Program-made: the position numbers and the translations under genes
Assembly: GCA_025786725.1 (NCBI GenBank)
Contig: JAHLTZ010000011.1
Coordinates: forward strand, 1-64,000
Reading direction: 5' to 3'
Origin: Syncephalis fuscata
Taxonomy: Eukaryota; Zoopagomycota; Zoopagomycetes; Zoopagales; Piptocephalidaceae
DNA length: 64,000 bases
Shown here: in pieces, positions 11,968-23,049 of the stretch
Layout of the letters: each line of letters opens with the position of its first letter
How positions within the stretch are numbered: position 1 is the first letter of the stretch
The notes under the pieces: generated by a model
What the model was told of the DNA's origin: nothing
Databases searched by the model: none
What the model saw: the letters and a program-made list of their open reading frames with translations, nothing else

Positions 11968-14900
11968 CGTATGAATCTAATGGCATGTAGTCAGCGATTG
12001 AAAAATACATTCTTTGTTGGTAAGTAATAACATGATATCATTAATTAGTTAGAAGAACAATTGATTGATATAATAGACACTATATAGCCATTCACAATGA
12101 AATCCATGTTTATAAACTACCTCAGTTGGCGGCCTATTCTTGTTCAGATACAGTGAAGCCACAACGACAATCAATATTGCGTATGCCCACACAAGAGAAT
12201 ACCACCTCCTTGGATACCGAGGTAATTGGCGTAAATATCTATTCATAAACACTTTAAATAAGATGTGCTATAATATAACAGTTTCGCACTATTAACGCTA
12301 TTCATGTGGGCGAAGTTGGACCAGAAGAGATGTTAGTAGCAGTTGATGAACTTGGTTTTGTAACAGCTTGGTTTACAGCAGCATTAAAACATCCTCCTAT
12401 ACAATTAGAGTAAGTTAGTAAATAATAATAATAACAATATTATTAATAATAATCAGAGTACATGAATCAGCTTGGGGTATTGCTACGAATGGACCTGCGT
12501 ATTTACTTGCTATTAGTGCTAATTCATTTCAGATTGTTGTATGGGATCTTCATGATTGGTTTATTGATCCTGAATCAGATAAATTGTATTGGAATGATGC
12601 AATGAATACACATGCCAGTACAAGTAATACAGCCAATGTATTAATGTCAGATAAATTACCATCTATTTCCACTAATGGACATCGATTCCAACCACGTAAA
12701 ACAACCACTCAATCGGTTGATGCGCCACTGGGTAATGGATTTAAGAAACGGATATTTAAAGGCCATAAACATAATGTACCAAGTATTTCGATGTCTTCGT
12801 GTGGTCGATGGCTTGCTTCATGTAGTATAGATTCTAGTGTACGTGTATGGAGATTGTGTGATGGACAGTGTATTATGCAACGTAACTTTGAATCAGCTTG
12901 GTAAGATGAATATATAAATATTTATATGTTGTATTAATCATAAATGAATATATACATATACACACACATATATATAGGGGATGGTCAGTGCAGTTCATAC
13001 AGCCTAGTCAATTCAAGTATATATCACCATCCATTCTAGACTATCCTATGATACTTTCAAGCTGTCCATCACGTGATGAACTTGTACGTTCCTTGGCTCT
13101 ACGTCACTGGGGAGGATGGACAGGTTCTGAGGGAAGTACCAGATCCCGTATTCAATTAATGGAGGCATTATTAAACCATATTGGATCGAGATCGGATGAA
13201 GATGCAGCTATACCACATGATATATATTCAGCCATAAGTACAAGTAATTATAGTGAAGATATATTGGATGAAAACGAAGATACGGAAAGAGATGAAGCAA
13301 TAGTGTATATCAAGACAATTTAGAATTACCTGAAGATCTATCAGAAGAAGAGGAATATGAAGAGGAGGAGGAAGAAGAAGCTGATCATGATATAGATAGT
13401 AGTACTGAACATAGATTAACATCAACTGGTAGTTTGTATAATGATCATGATAACAATTCTGTAGATGAATTGGTATCAACAGATCCTAGATGGCCAACAG
13501 TAGCATGGCAAATGGAACGACATTTATCAGAAGATGTTCGTGCTGGTTATTGGATACCGGCTAGTATTTATGAGAATGAAGATTTACCTACAAATACTAT
13601 AAATGGAGAAGATAATCTACTAGATAATGCTATTATTTACAATAATATAATAATAATAATAATACTGAAGATGAAGATGAAGATGAAGATGGAGAAATAG
13701 AAATGGATGAAGATGAAGATGGAGAAATGGAAGATATAGAAGAGAGAATGCTAATATATGGCGAAATAATCAGTATTCAGTTGATGGATGGCTTCATCAA
13801 ACAGCTGCTACCAATAATGACACTAATACACAAGAGATTCTACAATGGGAAGAAGATTCGAGTAGACCATCTAGTCCATTACGTCAATACCACGTATTGC
13901 TACTAATACACCTGTCTATGGTGTGCTATCGCCCTTACAAGCCCGCTTTTACCACTGATTAGCCAGAATGCTAATTTGGAACGAGGACTTATTCCATTAC
14001 CGCGTGATATGGATGAAATGTCTGAAGTTGATACTACAGCGGCAACTATTTACTCTGAAGATCGTAATACGCTACTGGGCACTGATGATGGCAATAGCAG
14101 TATAGCAGCTGATGATGAACTGCCAGTTAATAGTGGCAATAGTCATACGGGTATACGTATTAGTGTAGGGATTGGTGGTGGTGGTGCCCGTAGTCATGGA
14201 CCTGTTACGTTTTCATTAAGATCCAATAGTAATACGAACATTAATGACCATAGTACAATGATGACGACGGCTGTACCCGGCACAAGTCATGGATCTTATC
14301 GATCACGGTTAGATTCGTCGGCTGTAAGCAGTCATAGTGCAGAGAATAGTACAAAAGCACAGCGACCACCGACTAGTAATACGACAGAATCATTATCGAA
14401 TGAGTTTGATCGTGGTATATTACTAGTGGCGACTGGATTAGATGCCTATTTATTAGATGTTGAATCGGATCTTGAAGTGCTTGATCATTACCGACGGGTT
14501 GTGGCACGAGCAGATATGCGTAATAGTCGATTATTGAATCCATATGACCGATTAAATATGACAAAAGTAAGTAAATGACCGGCTTAATGATTTATAAATA
14601 TATATATATATAAATGCAATACTAATACTAGTGTGTATCTAGTGGATTCCAGAGTTGAATTTGGCTATTGTGGCAAGTCAAAAGGGCCGTATTGCTTTAA
14701 TGCGTCTTGTACGGTAAGTAATAGCGATAGTATGATAAAAACAATACGCTTATTTAGTATAGTTTGTGTAATTTTGCCAATGAGGATCGATATGTATTAC
14801 ATGCAGAGTGTTATTTACCAGCATTTACGGATTTGCCACCTGTACCATTACTTGGTAGGTTATAAAGTTTATTAACATCATTATTGACTAAATATTGCTA

Positions 14901-15115
14901 TTATTGTTATTTAAGGCTTTTTTGTTATGCGATATCCTCAACTGCCGAATGATCCATTAACAACATTATTAAATCGCGCCGATGCATCAATTGGCGATTC
15001 GTCATTTAGTTACTACATCTATATACTTTATTATGATGGTACACTGATGGCCTATGAATTGTGTCGTGATACTGCTACAGCCAATCCTGTTAGTATGCCG
15101 AATTACCTGCTATAG
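11968..15115 (+). CDS. CRT10-like WD40 protein, frame-broken
   Basis: WD40-type protein resembling fungal Crt10, which in yeast regulates ribonucleotide reductase transcription. Resolved exons: 11968-12019, 12088-12221, 12282-12409, 12457-12900, 12978-14566, 14643-14713, 14763-14854, 14916-15115. The N-terminal part shows FFVAIHNEIHVYKLP, INAIHVGEVG and SAWGIATNGP; a repeat includes GHKHNVPSISMSSCGRWLAS. The C-terminal part contains WIPELNLAIVASQKGRIAL and LLGFFVMRYPQLP, typical of the family's end. The acidic, Asn-rich middle (13298-13945) needs about five single-base corrections, all of the missing-base type, near 13310, 13650, 13745, 13888 and 13942. The flanks are clean. This is either an error-rich stretch or a decaying gene. 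The 5' start is unresolved. Confidence 0.65.
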
Positions 15116-15204
15116 TTGCGTTATAGTTTTATTGTAATCAGTAATCAGTAGACGTATAATAAATATTTATATATGTATTATCAATAGCAAGTTTTATTGG
15201 TTAT

Positions 15205-16486
15205 TTAATGAGCTGTCGAAACAAATGGATACAACCTCAAGTAGTCCTCAGGAATAAGGCGTTTTTCTCTATCAATTAACATTAGCAGTCTGATGTGTTT
15301 AACCAATGGGTTTGACATTGCAACGGCATTAAGACCTGTGTTATAGAAAGTTAAAGCAAGTATATTTGTGTTAAGCATTCTTTGCATTTGCTGTTGAAGT
15401 TCCTTTTCAGCTCGGCTAGCTTGTTCTAACTTTGATGGTATTTTTGGATTTCTGTAGTCGAAAGGTATTTTACTCATAGCTACATGATAAAGAGTAGCAC
15501 CAAGACCCCAAGTGTCGACTTTACGAATATCTATGGGCGTTTTAATCTGGAATGCTTCTGGTGGCATGTAATTCATGGCACCATCTTCCATGGTCAGCTT
15601 TTCGACTTTGCCGTCCTTAACGGTGAGTAGACGCGATGCATCAAAATCAATGATTGTTGCCTTTGGCTTCCCAGCTTTATCTTGGCCAATGATAATATCT
15701 AATAATAAATGTAATATGTTAGTATAAAAATAAAAGTTGGCATAGATGAACTAGCACGTACTTCGTGGTGTAATGTCTGAGTGGGCAATATGGCTGCGGT
15801 GTAAATAAGCAAGGCCTATTAATAGTATCATGATGAGTGTTAGTTGATCTGTGTAGTTATAAATTTATTACCTCTAGCTACTTGGTCAAATAAAGCTGGA
15901 AGAATCTTTGACTTTTCCTCTGCTGTTAATTGAGTACTGTAATCCAGTATATTCTTTGAACCAGCATTGGCAGTGGCAAAACAATATCCGCCATCTACCT
16001 TAAAGCCTTTCTCTAATTTTGCAATGTAGTCTTGACCATCTGGATTACGTCCTGCTGCACCCATGGCCTTGTCTAAAGCCTAAGCATTATTCATATACAA
16101 AGTGGTAAGTTTAGTAAAATAGTTAGCGTTTATTAATTACCTCAAATACTGCTTGTTCACGCTTGACATGTATAATGTTATTTAAGCATTTTAAAATAAC
16201 AGGACGCTCTTCATAAACTGCTTCGCCATAGACTGGACCATTAGAGGCGTCTATGAATCTAGTGACTTTAAAATTGGGTTGTCCCAATGTATCGCCTACT
16301 TTAAGTTCCATGAATGGCTTTACAATGCCTTGTCCTGCATATTTAATAAATATTGGATTATTATAACTTGTTTATGATTCACTTACCGCCTTCAGGAATA
16401 AATCCAATTGAATTGACCAGGGAAGAGTGAAGACATAACGTTGCTAATAATAGGCTGGTTCTAGCGGCTTTGCTTAAAATAGCCAT
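15205..16486 (-). CDS. Protein kinase with N-terminal signal peptide (secreted kinase)
   Basis: Five exons (16486-16387, 16334-16141, 16079-15872, 15815-15762, 15698-15205) give 349 residues with no frame break. Residues 1-26 form a signal peptide (MAILSKAARTSLLLATLC followed by a small-residue cleavage region). A kinase fold follows: VILK with the candidate ATP-anchoring Lys at 82, a catalytic loop HSDITPRN with Asp181, DFD at 203-205 in place of DFG, MPPEAF in place of APE, and DTWGLG for helix F. The core catalytic residues are therefore present although the motifs are variant. There is no transmembrane segment after the signal, so export or an ER/Golgi lumen location is inferred. It is related in layout to the proteins at 33.0, 42.9 and 48.7 kb. 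The substrate is unknown. Confidence 0.8.
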
Positions 16487-17666
16487 TGTTACTGTGTTTT
16501 ATTGATGATAAATCGTAAAAGAATAAGCGACTTGCACTTATGATAGCTTGGAGTTTCGTCAGATAGTGACTTTAGTGATGGAAAAGAAGAGGAGAGAGAG
16601 GATATAACGCTCTGTTCTAGTTGGCAATAGTTAGCTTTAGTTTTATAGGTGTGTTGTATACAAAAAATTACAAATTTCAACATGCTCATTTACAATTTAG
16701 TACATTTGATACATACATTCCAAAATATGCTTTGTTTTCCAAAATAGTATACTGACTACGAATTTCAATGATTTTATCTATATTAATATATATTTATTGG
16801 CAAGATGTAAATATTAGGAAACAATAAATAGAAAGATATGGAGTTTGTTTGTAGTTTGAAACAGTTGTCAATAGTATTGTGATGCCTTGTAATATTAGCG
16901 TGGAAATATGGTAACAGCAATAAACCTATATGTAAACGTGTAAAGAGGGAATTAGAACAAATTAACTATTTTTATTGCTAATACAATCAATCAGCCATAT
17001 GGCTATTTTCTACTTAAGCGAAAAATAGCGCATGGAATATGGCGTAAAGGTAGATAAACTACGACTCTAAACATGGAAAGAGCCAGATAATTACAACTAC
17101 TAAATAGGGTAGTAACAAAATGTGTTCAAGCAAGCCATAGATGCAATTACATGAAAATATAAATGCCATCAGACACTATATGGAGTTTTTTTGCAAATAT
17201 ATTAAGAATGTCATTAATTAAATACAAATATTTAGTACGTATTTAATTTAGTATTAATAAACAAGTGCACAATTTACTGTAAAGCCATAGGGTATTTGAC
17301 AAGCAGTTATATTCTTCCCTTTTCTGCCATCCTCAATAAAGCGGATATTGTAATTATGTTCCCCCCTTACATTAAATTTAGTAAAGCTGTGTCATGTGAT
17401 GTTTCTGATATACTTGGACATGTGTCGTTTTGGTTATCTATAGTGTCATAGTTTCTATCATGGAACTACGGAGGTTCTGCAGTTATTGAATTGATAGAAA
17501 TAAAAGCGGTATTTGTATTAAACATTATTTGTAAAGTGATATTCAAAACTTTGACAAGTGCATTTTTAAAAGCAGATATTTCTTTTATCTTTAAAATAAA
17601 GCAGAATAGCCAACCATTTATTCAAATAAATGCTAAAAAGTACGCGTCTCATCTGGACTCTCTATT
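16487..17666. other. Intergenic DNA
   Basis: AT-rich with short meaningless frames. The first ~150 nt upstream of the kinase gene presumably hold its promoter. Confidence 0.45.
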
Positions 17667-17792
17667 CTACGGAGACACCTCAGGATCGATGATACTTGGC
17701 ATTTTGGCTAGATTATCTACACTCATTGGCCGGGCAACAGCTATTGGCACGGCTGTAAGAACAAAAATGCATACGATAGTTTGCCATAACAT
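17667..17792 (-). CDS. Orphan signal-peptide fragment
   Basis: From ATG at 17792 the frame reads MLWQTIVCIFVLTAVPIAVA then RPMSVDNLAKMPS and stops after 41 codons. The N-terminus is a convincing signal peptide with Ala before a polar mature start. No continuation was found; a weak donor (GAG|GTGTCT) precedes the stop. It may be the first exon of a secreted protein or a remnant. The protein at 42.9 kb starts its mature part in a similar polar, Pro-containing way, but no real similarity can be shown. Confidence 0.35.
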   Translation of the reverse strand: MLWQTIVCIFVLTAVPIAVARPMSVDNLAKMPSIIDPEVSP

Positions 17793-18525
17793 GATGAGTA
17801 ATAAATGGTGCCTTATAGACAAAGATAATGTGCTGATAGTCTGAATGATATGCTGAATGCCAATTGTTTGATGCAAAGTACAAAATGAAAATGATTTTGA
17901 AATGAAATGGTTGCAACACAGTAGTAATGAGAACAAACAGGCGATTACTGATCGTTAAGTAGATTTAAATAAAGCAGAAAGAGTAAAAAGCGATAAAGGC
18001 CTTTGAAGCAGCCAATGGCTCAAATGGTCACAAGTGATTGGCATTTGGTAGCATGACACGATACGTCATCTATAAACTGTTTATTATTTGTTTATACAAG
18101 TGTTTACATAAATGAGAACTATTGTACGGTCATAAAACAATAGTCATTTGAAAGTGTCTGTGTTAATTTATTACATATAAATAGTAGCGATTGTTTAATA
18201 GACGTGACATTATGTAATACTATCACTGTCAGGAAAGCTACATATGCAAATTTCCCACCATTCCTTTGTATCTTCCAAATTCTTATTAATCCTTTGTAGA
18301 AATGCCTTTGAACCAACATTTATTAGATGGGCCATGCTATGAAAGCCTTTGGCTTTTAATTTCTATGTTATTTATAGATTTAAGACATGTTCATTCACAT
18401 CATTTATGATATTATAATTGTCTATTTCATCAATAAAAATAATTTATTCTCAATTTAAAGAATACTAGAAATTAAATAGATACGGAAAGTTAATACTTAA
18501 ACTAAAACGATACTTTACATTGTTA
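17793..18525. other. Intergenic DNA
   Basis: No gene was seen apart from AT-rich chance frames. Confidence 0.45.
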
Positions 18526-20138
18526 TCATCTTGCAGACTCAATACCAAATCCATAGGATAACAATAATACACGTAGCCTATGAGCATCTACCACAACAGA
18601 ACGCTGTTTAGCCGGCGTGCCATTAGACAGCTCCATAGCACTGGCACAAGAAGGATGAACACAGCCTACAACCTCATGATAAAGAGTAATTTCCGAATAC
18701 ATAGCACGAACAATTTGACTAAACCAATCGCTCTTCCAGCCATATTGCCATACTTCAATAATCAATGAATTGGGTGGCATCCATAGAAGATTGCCCAAAG
18801 CGTTGCCATGAACTGCAATCACTACACGCGTACGAGAAAATAAAGCAATCTGTTCGGCAATACTGTAATCTTCTAGCTCTACTATGTGAAATTAATATTC
18901 AGTGATTGTAATGTTGCAATAACGTGCTCCATATTCAAGATTCGCCGATTGCTTCTCCGTTGGATCACCACAACTTCCGGAATATCACGTGGTCGCATTT
19001 GTACAGCACTTAAATCGGGTGGATAATTGTAGTTTAGGCGAATAGTAGACGGTCTGTAGTGATTGAATATAATATGGCGTAACGCACTAAACGATTGCAT
19101 TTCTTTGGCCGGTTCATTAACACAGCCACCGACTGCACACGTGCTATTCAAACCGATAGCCACTTTATCATAACATACGGTAAGACCACGGGGAAGCGAT
19201 TCTAGATTGCCACGATAAATATGCTTAAACTTGAATGCGTTTAATGCTTCATGGGTAGCTGCTTCCGTATTGCCGTAATTTAATAAAAAAGCATGTCGAT
19301 GCTCGTTCATCCATTGCGCGGTCGTTGTATAGCTAGACCGGTCTATTTCGCTACTTGGTGCAAAATACCGCGCTTGAGCTTCAATAAGCGGAAGTACATT
19401 GTGTACAAAAAAGTGGGAATAATGTTCTGGCGAATACATAGCGCCTACAAACAATGTTGTATTCTTTAGAAAGATAACCGACGTTGGCCATCCTGCTTCT
19501 TTATCTTGTTGCATTTGACGCATAAATGTTTCCTCGTAGACATGTCGGGTCGGAAAGAAATAGTCGCTCTGTCGATCGGCCGACTTTATGTTCACTTGTG
19601 GCACTGTAGCTTGTGAGAAGATCAATGAACTTGGAATATATTGAAATAGACCAAAGTCACGATTAAGACACAATGAATTTGCCTTAACAGTTGCATCCCT
19701 CGAACCGTAAATGCCATGAAGTTTATATTGCGTTGGAGGTAGTGCTTCGATGCCATTTAAATGACTCACTGATGATGATCCTGTAAAATCAACTGCCGAA
19801 TGATCAATATTTAAATTATTAAGCTTTAACGACTTCAAGTTAAGCCGATTTGTTGCTGTGCTGGCCGAATCAGGCTCAGGATACTGCGAAGCCGGTGAAT
19901 ACACTTCGCCGCCTTTAATGGTTACTTTCGGTATAAAAGACTCTTTTGGATGGTTTGTCCATATCGCTTTCTCATTTGGCGCGGCTTTTGATACTTTTGA
20001 AGTGTTTATAAGCAATAGAGCTGAACATAATAATGATAACAGAAAAATTGTTATTGCGTAAGATACAACAAAAAAATGCGGGGATAGTCGAGATACAAAA
20101 TACCCAGTCCGACTAGATTCACTCTGACAAACTGACAT
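18526..20138 (-). CDS. Glycosyltransferase family 61 (EOGT/DUF563-like), type II membrane protein, one frame break
   Basis: Probable Golgi or ER glycosyltransferase adding a sugar (GlcNAc or xylose in known members) to protein or glycan. An N-terminal cytosolic stretch is followed by one membrane anchor (residues about 24-45, VVSYAITIFLLSLLCSALLL), then a long lumenal domain. Family signatures are MYSPEHYSHFFVHNVLPL and, near the C-terminus, VVIAVHGNALGNLLWMPP with SLIIEVW. The gene has no introns. The frame shifts by one base (a base is missing) near 18893, between LQSLNINF and VELEDYSIAEQIALF; with that base the protein would be about 537 residues. The two halves join perfectly in sense, so a sequencing deletion is more likely than a true pseudogene. 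Confidence 0.8.
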
Positions 20139-20491
20139 GCCTAAACGCAGTTAGTATAAGTACCAATGAGTAGTAAAGTAGCGAACGAAGAAGGAGAAAA
20201 AAGGGGAAAGTTATAGATACACTCTTTAATTACTCGATAAATAATAAGCGGCATTGGCTACCTTTTTTAGTAGCACAATATGGCCTATTTCATGTATCCA
20301 TTGCCATTTATAATTTTATTTTATTTAGGCTTCTGGCGGAATCGTCGTCACTATTACCGCTAATCCATTTATTTCCTATTCAACCGGCGACAACTGAATA
20401 GCTGTGTTATAAAGACTATTTTTAATCATTCCCATGTAACACGCTATCCTGGATAATCAGGTGATGTGTCTAACGCAATAAAGAGCGGCGA
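20139..20491. promoter_or_regulatory. Region upstream of GT61 and downstream of MSP1
   Basis: No gene. Holds the likely GT61 promoter (adjacent to 20138) and the 3' end of the MSP1 gene. Confidence 0.4.
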
Positions 20492-22358
20492 CTAGTCTTG
20501 TGGTTCTTCTAGCATTGTATGGCGTACAGTTCCGTCGTATTTGTTTTTTTGAATGAAATCTTGCAATACCAACGGACGAACGTCATCATACTATATTTAT
20601 GGTTAGAAAACGAGTACAACTAGCTAGACTACGCTTACCTTCATATGTTGTAGATCGGCCAATCCATGATCTAACTTTCCTGCTTCTGTTCGTACTCGTT
20701 CACGAACTGGAATCATTGCAGCATTACGGCAAAGTTCTTTCAGATCGCTTCCTATAGTCAATGGTAGTTAAATTGATGTATTGTGCAACTTTCTACCGTT
20801 CGAATTACCTGTAAAACCTTCAGTAGCCTTAGCCAGCAGACTAACCATTTCTGGTGACGATAGCTTAATATCCTTTAACATCTATAAAAATTGGTAAATA
20901 TAAACGTGTGTTATTAATAAATACGGGTATAATCACAATGTTTAGAATGCTAGTTCGTTGGCTTTCATCAGGAGGGCTGATAGAGAATCGCTTGGGCATA
21001 CGTCGCAGAATAGCAGTATCTATGGTTTGTTTCAAGTTAGAAGTAACAATAGCATTTCTTTTATCATACCAATGTCGTCAGGTCGGTTTGTGGCTCCCAG
21101 TACCTATTTTATTTATAGTCAGCATACTATAATAGCCGATATACAGCTGGTTTTCTTACAAGTATCCGACTTCCCTCGCTTGACACTAGACCATCCCAGA
21201 GACTAGTGGACATTGACCATTAGCAGGCTGCACTTAGTGAAGCAAGAAAAACATAAAACATACCTCATAAACTCGGCCTTCATTGTGGCGGTTGTTTCGT
21301 GATCGGTACTACGACGTGAACGTAGAAATGAGTCAATTTCGTCGATAAAGATAATAGACGGCTCTAGTTTCCGTGCCAATGAAAATAGTGCAGAAACTAA
21401 TTTGTTTGATTCGCCAAACTGTATGTATAATCATCGTGTAAATAAATACTAATAAATTGGTAACTGTGTTATATACTTGCCCATTTGTCGGTTAATGTCG
21501 ATATGTGCATATGTACTATTCGATAAAAGTTAAGGATAATAATATAGATTACTTAGGTTATTTGTATTTAGTAACAACAAAGGATATTGATAAATGTGGC
21601 GCCAGATTCTTTGGCCAATGCTTTGGCAATCATTGTTTTGCCACAACCTATTCAGTTTATTAAAATTTATTTCCATAGTATGTAAATAGTAAATTTAACT
21701 TTGGTCTACTCACCTGGTTCGCCGTATAGTAATACTCCTTTGGGGGCACCCAGCAGTCCAGAGGCTGAGGTGAACAATTGTGGATATGCAAGCGGATAAA
21801 TAACACTTTCATTGAGCTCTTGAATGATTGGATCCAATCCTAAACAATCAAATTAAAACAATGTTATAAATCATCGCTTATTATATGTTACATACCACCA
21901 ATATCTTAAAAATACGTAAGAAAACATTGTAGATAAGTTAGCAAATACAGACACTAGACTATCAACTTTGTAGATACCTTTGAAATGAATGTTAATATCA
22001 TCTGGGTGTACAACTTCACTCATAATAATCTCTTCGTAGGATGTAAGGCTGATATTGCTAAACTGCAATGTCGTCATAATAATAATAATATTATTATTAT
22101 TGCCATTTTATACTATTTTACACTTACGCCCAGGCGGCCGGCAACTTTCTTGCCTTTAGCCGACGCATCTTTTCGTTTAGGATCGCGAATGTCCTTTAGA
22201 AAATATTTGAATCCATAATAGAAGGTTACTTGTGCAACTACAAGCATAGCAACTATAGATATATAGATATGTAGATACTGTTAAGTAAAAGACAAGCTGC
22301 TGCGCTTAGACTGCTTACTATCTAACAGATACGATTGGGCGGTTGGTGTTAGTTTCAT
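20492..22358 (-). CDS. MSP1: Msp1/ATAD1 AAA ATPase of the outer mitochondrial membrane
   Basis: Extracts mistargeted tail-anchored proteins from the outer mitochondrial membrane and peroxisomes. Fourteen exons (22358-22319, 22252-22128, 22062-21978, 21904-21896, 21839-21714, 21647-21588, 21512-21481, 21418-21264, 21202-21160, 21103-21070, 21019-20937, 20881-20809, 20751-20639, 20590-20492) join in frame to 358 residues, close to yeast Msp1. An N-terminal anchor ([19 protein letters not shown]) precedes the AAA domain: DIGGLD, Walker A GEPGCGKT, pore-loop KWFGES, Walker B IIFIDEID, sensor [10 protein letters not shown] and arginine-finger region LRRMPKRF. Three splicing features stand out: a 9-nt exon, a U12 AT-AC intron (21587-21513) and a GC-AG intron (21480-21419). 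No frame break. Confidence 0.95.
21419..21480 (-). other. GC-AG intron in MSP1
   Basis: The donor is GCAAGTATATAAC after an exon ending in the Trp codon of KWFGES; the acceptor is CATACAG. No GT site nearby keeps the frame. The same extended donor occurs in the GC-AG introns at 33633 and 49250. Confidence 0.85.
21513..21587 (-). other. U12-type (AT-AC) intron in MSP1
   Basis: The 75-nt intron begins ATATCCTTT, the minor-spliceosome 5' consensus, carries TCCTTAAC (21536-21529), the U12 branch consensus, about 15 nt from the end, and finishes in AC. Removing it joins GATFIN to [14 protein letters not shown], exactly the spacing found in Msp1 proteins. No GT-AG alternative restores this. The organism should therefore have a functional minor spliceosome. 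Confidence 0.9.
21896..21904 (-). other. 9-nt micro-exon in MSP1
   Basis: Nine bases supply most of the IGG of DIGGLD. They are flanked by GTATCT...TTTAAG upstream and GTATGT...TTTAG downstream; both introns carry plausible branch sites, and the phases fit. Confidence 0.85.
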
Positions 22359-23049
22359 GGCGTCCTAATAGTTTGAAAAATCAGAATAAGCAGACAAATG
22401 TATTTGTAGAAAATACAGCGATAGTGACGATTATAAAAAAGCGGCGATTGGTATAGTTAGTAGTATAATTCAAAAAAGAATAAAGCGAAGGAGAAAGAAG
22501 AGAGTGAGATAGTAGTGTGAATGACGCTCATATTCTTGTAATCAGATGTTAATCCCTTGTTATTAATGTTTATAATTATTAACTATCTATTTAATAAATC
22601 ACATAATAATTAAACAATAAAATAGTGTATTATCCATGTTGAATTTCTAGTTGTATATATGAGCGTTATAGTAAGAAAGCAATGTGTAATAATAGTTATT
22701 CAATGTATTGGCTCATTACTGTTTTACTATTAGTTATCACCGCCATCGATTGTTGATTCAAAGCTAGCTACTAAACAAGAAAAAAAGCAAAATAGCAATA
22801 ATAAAAAAAAAAAAGCTACAATATGACAAAAAGAATGAAATAAAATAAGCAATAATTAATACGCAAAAAAACAGTTTTTATTAGCACCAGTTGAAATAGC
22901 AACAATGATGCAACGAATATAGAAAATTTACAAAGCTTATTTCAAAGAGAAAACAGTTACATAGTTATATGAGAAGCTATTTTAGTTCTCGTTACAGGAA
23001 GAAAAAAGAAACTCTATGTAACCTAATGAAAGAAGTACTCATTACAAAA
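22359..23049. other. Intergenic DNA with homopurine tracts
   Basis: Holds the MSP1 promoter (next to 22358) and the 3' flank of the P450 gene. Contains poly-A and AAAGAA-rich stretches at 22780-22870. No gene was seen. Confidence 0.45.

Noticed and set aside
11792-12252. Minus-strand frames including one with a membrane-like segment (LVWAYAILIVVVASLYL)
   Set aside because: The plus strand here reads as CRT10-like exons with correct phases; the minus frames are shadows.
17491-17844. Plus-strand 117-codon frame
   Set aside because: Lies opposite the signal-peptide fragment and has no coding character of its own.
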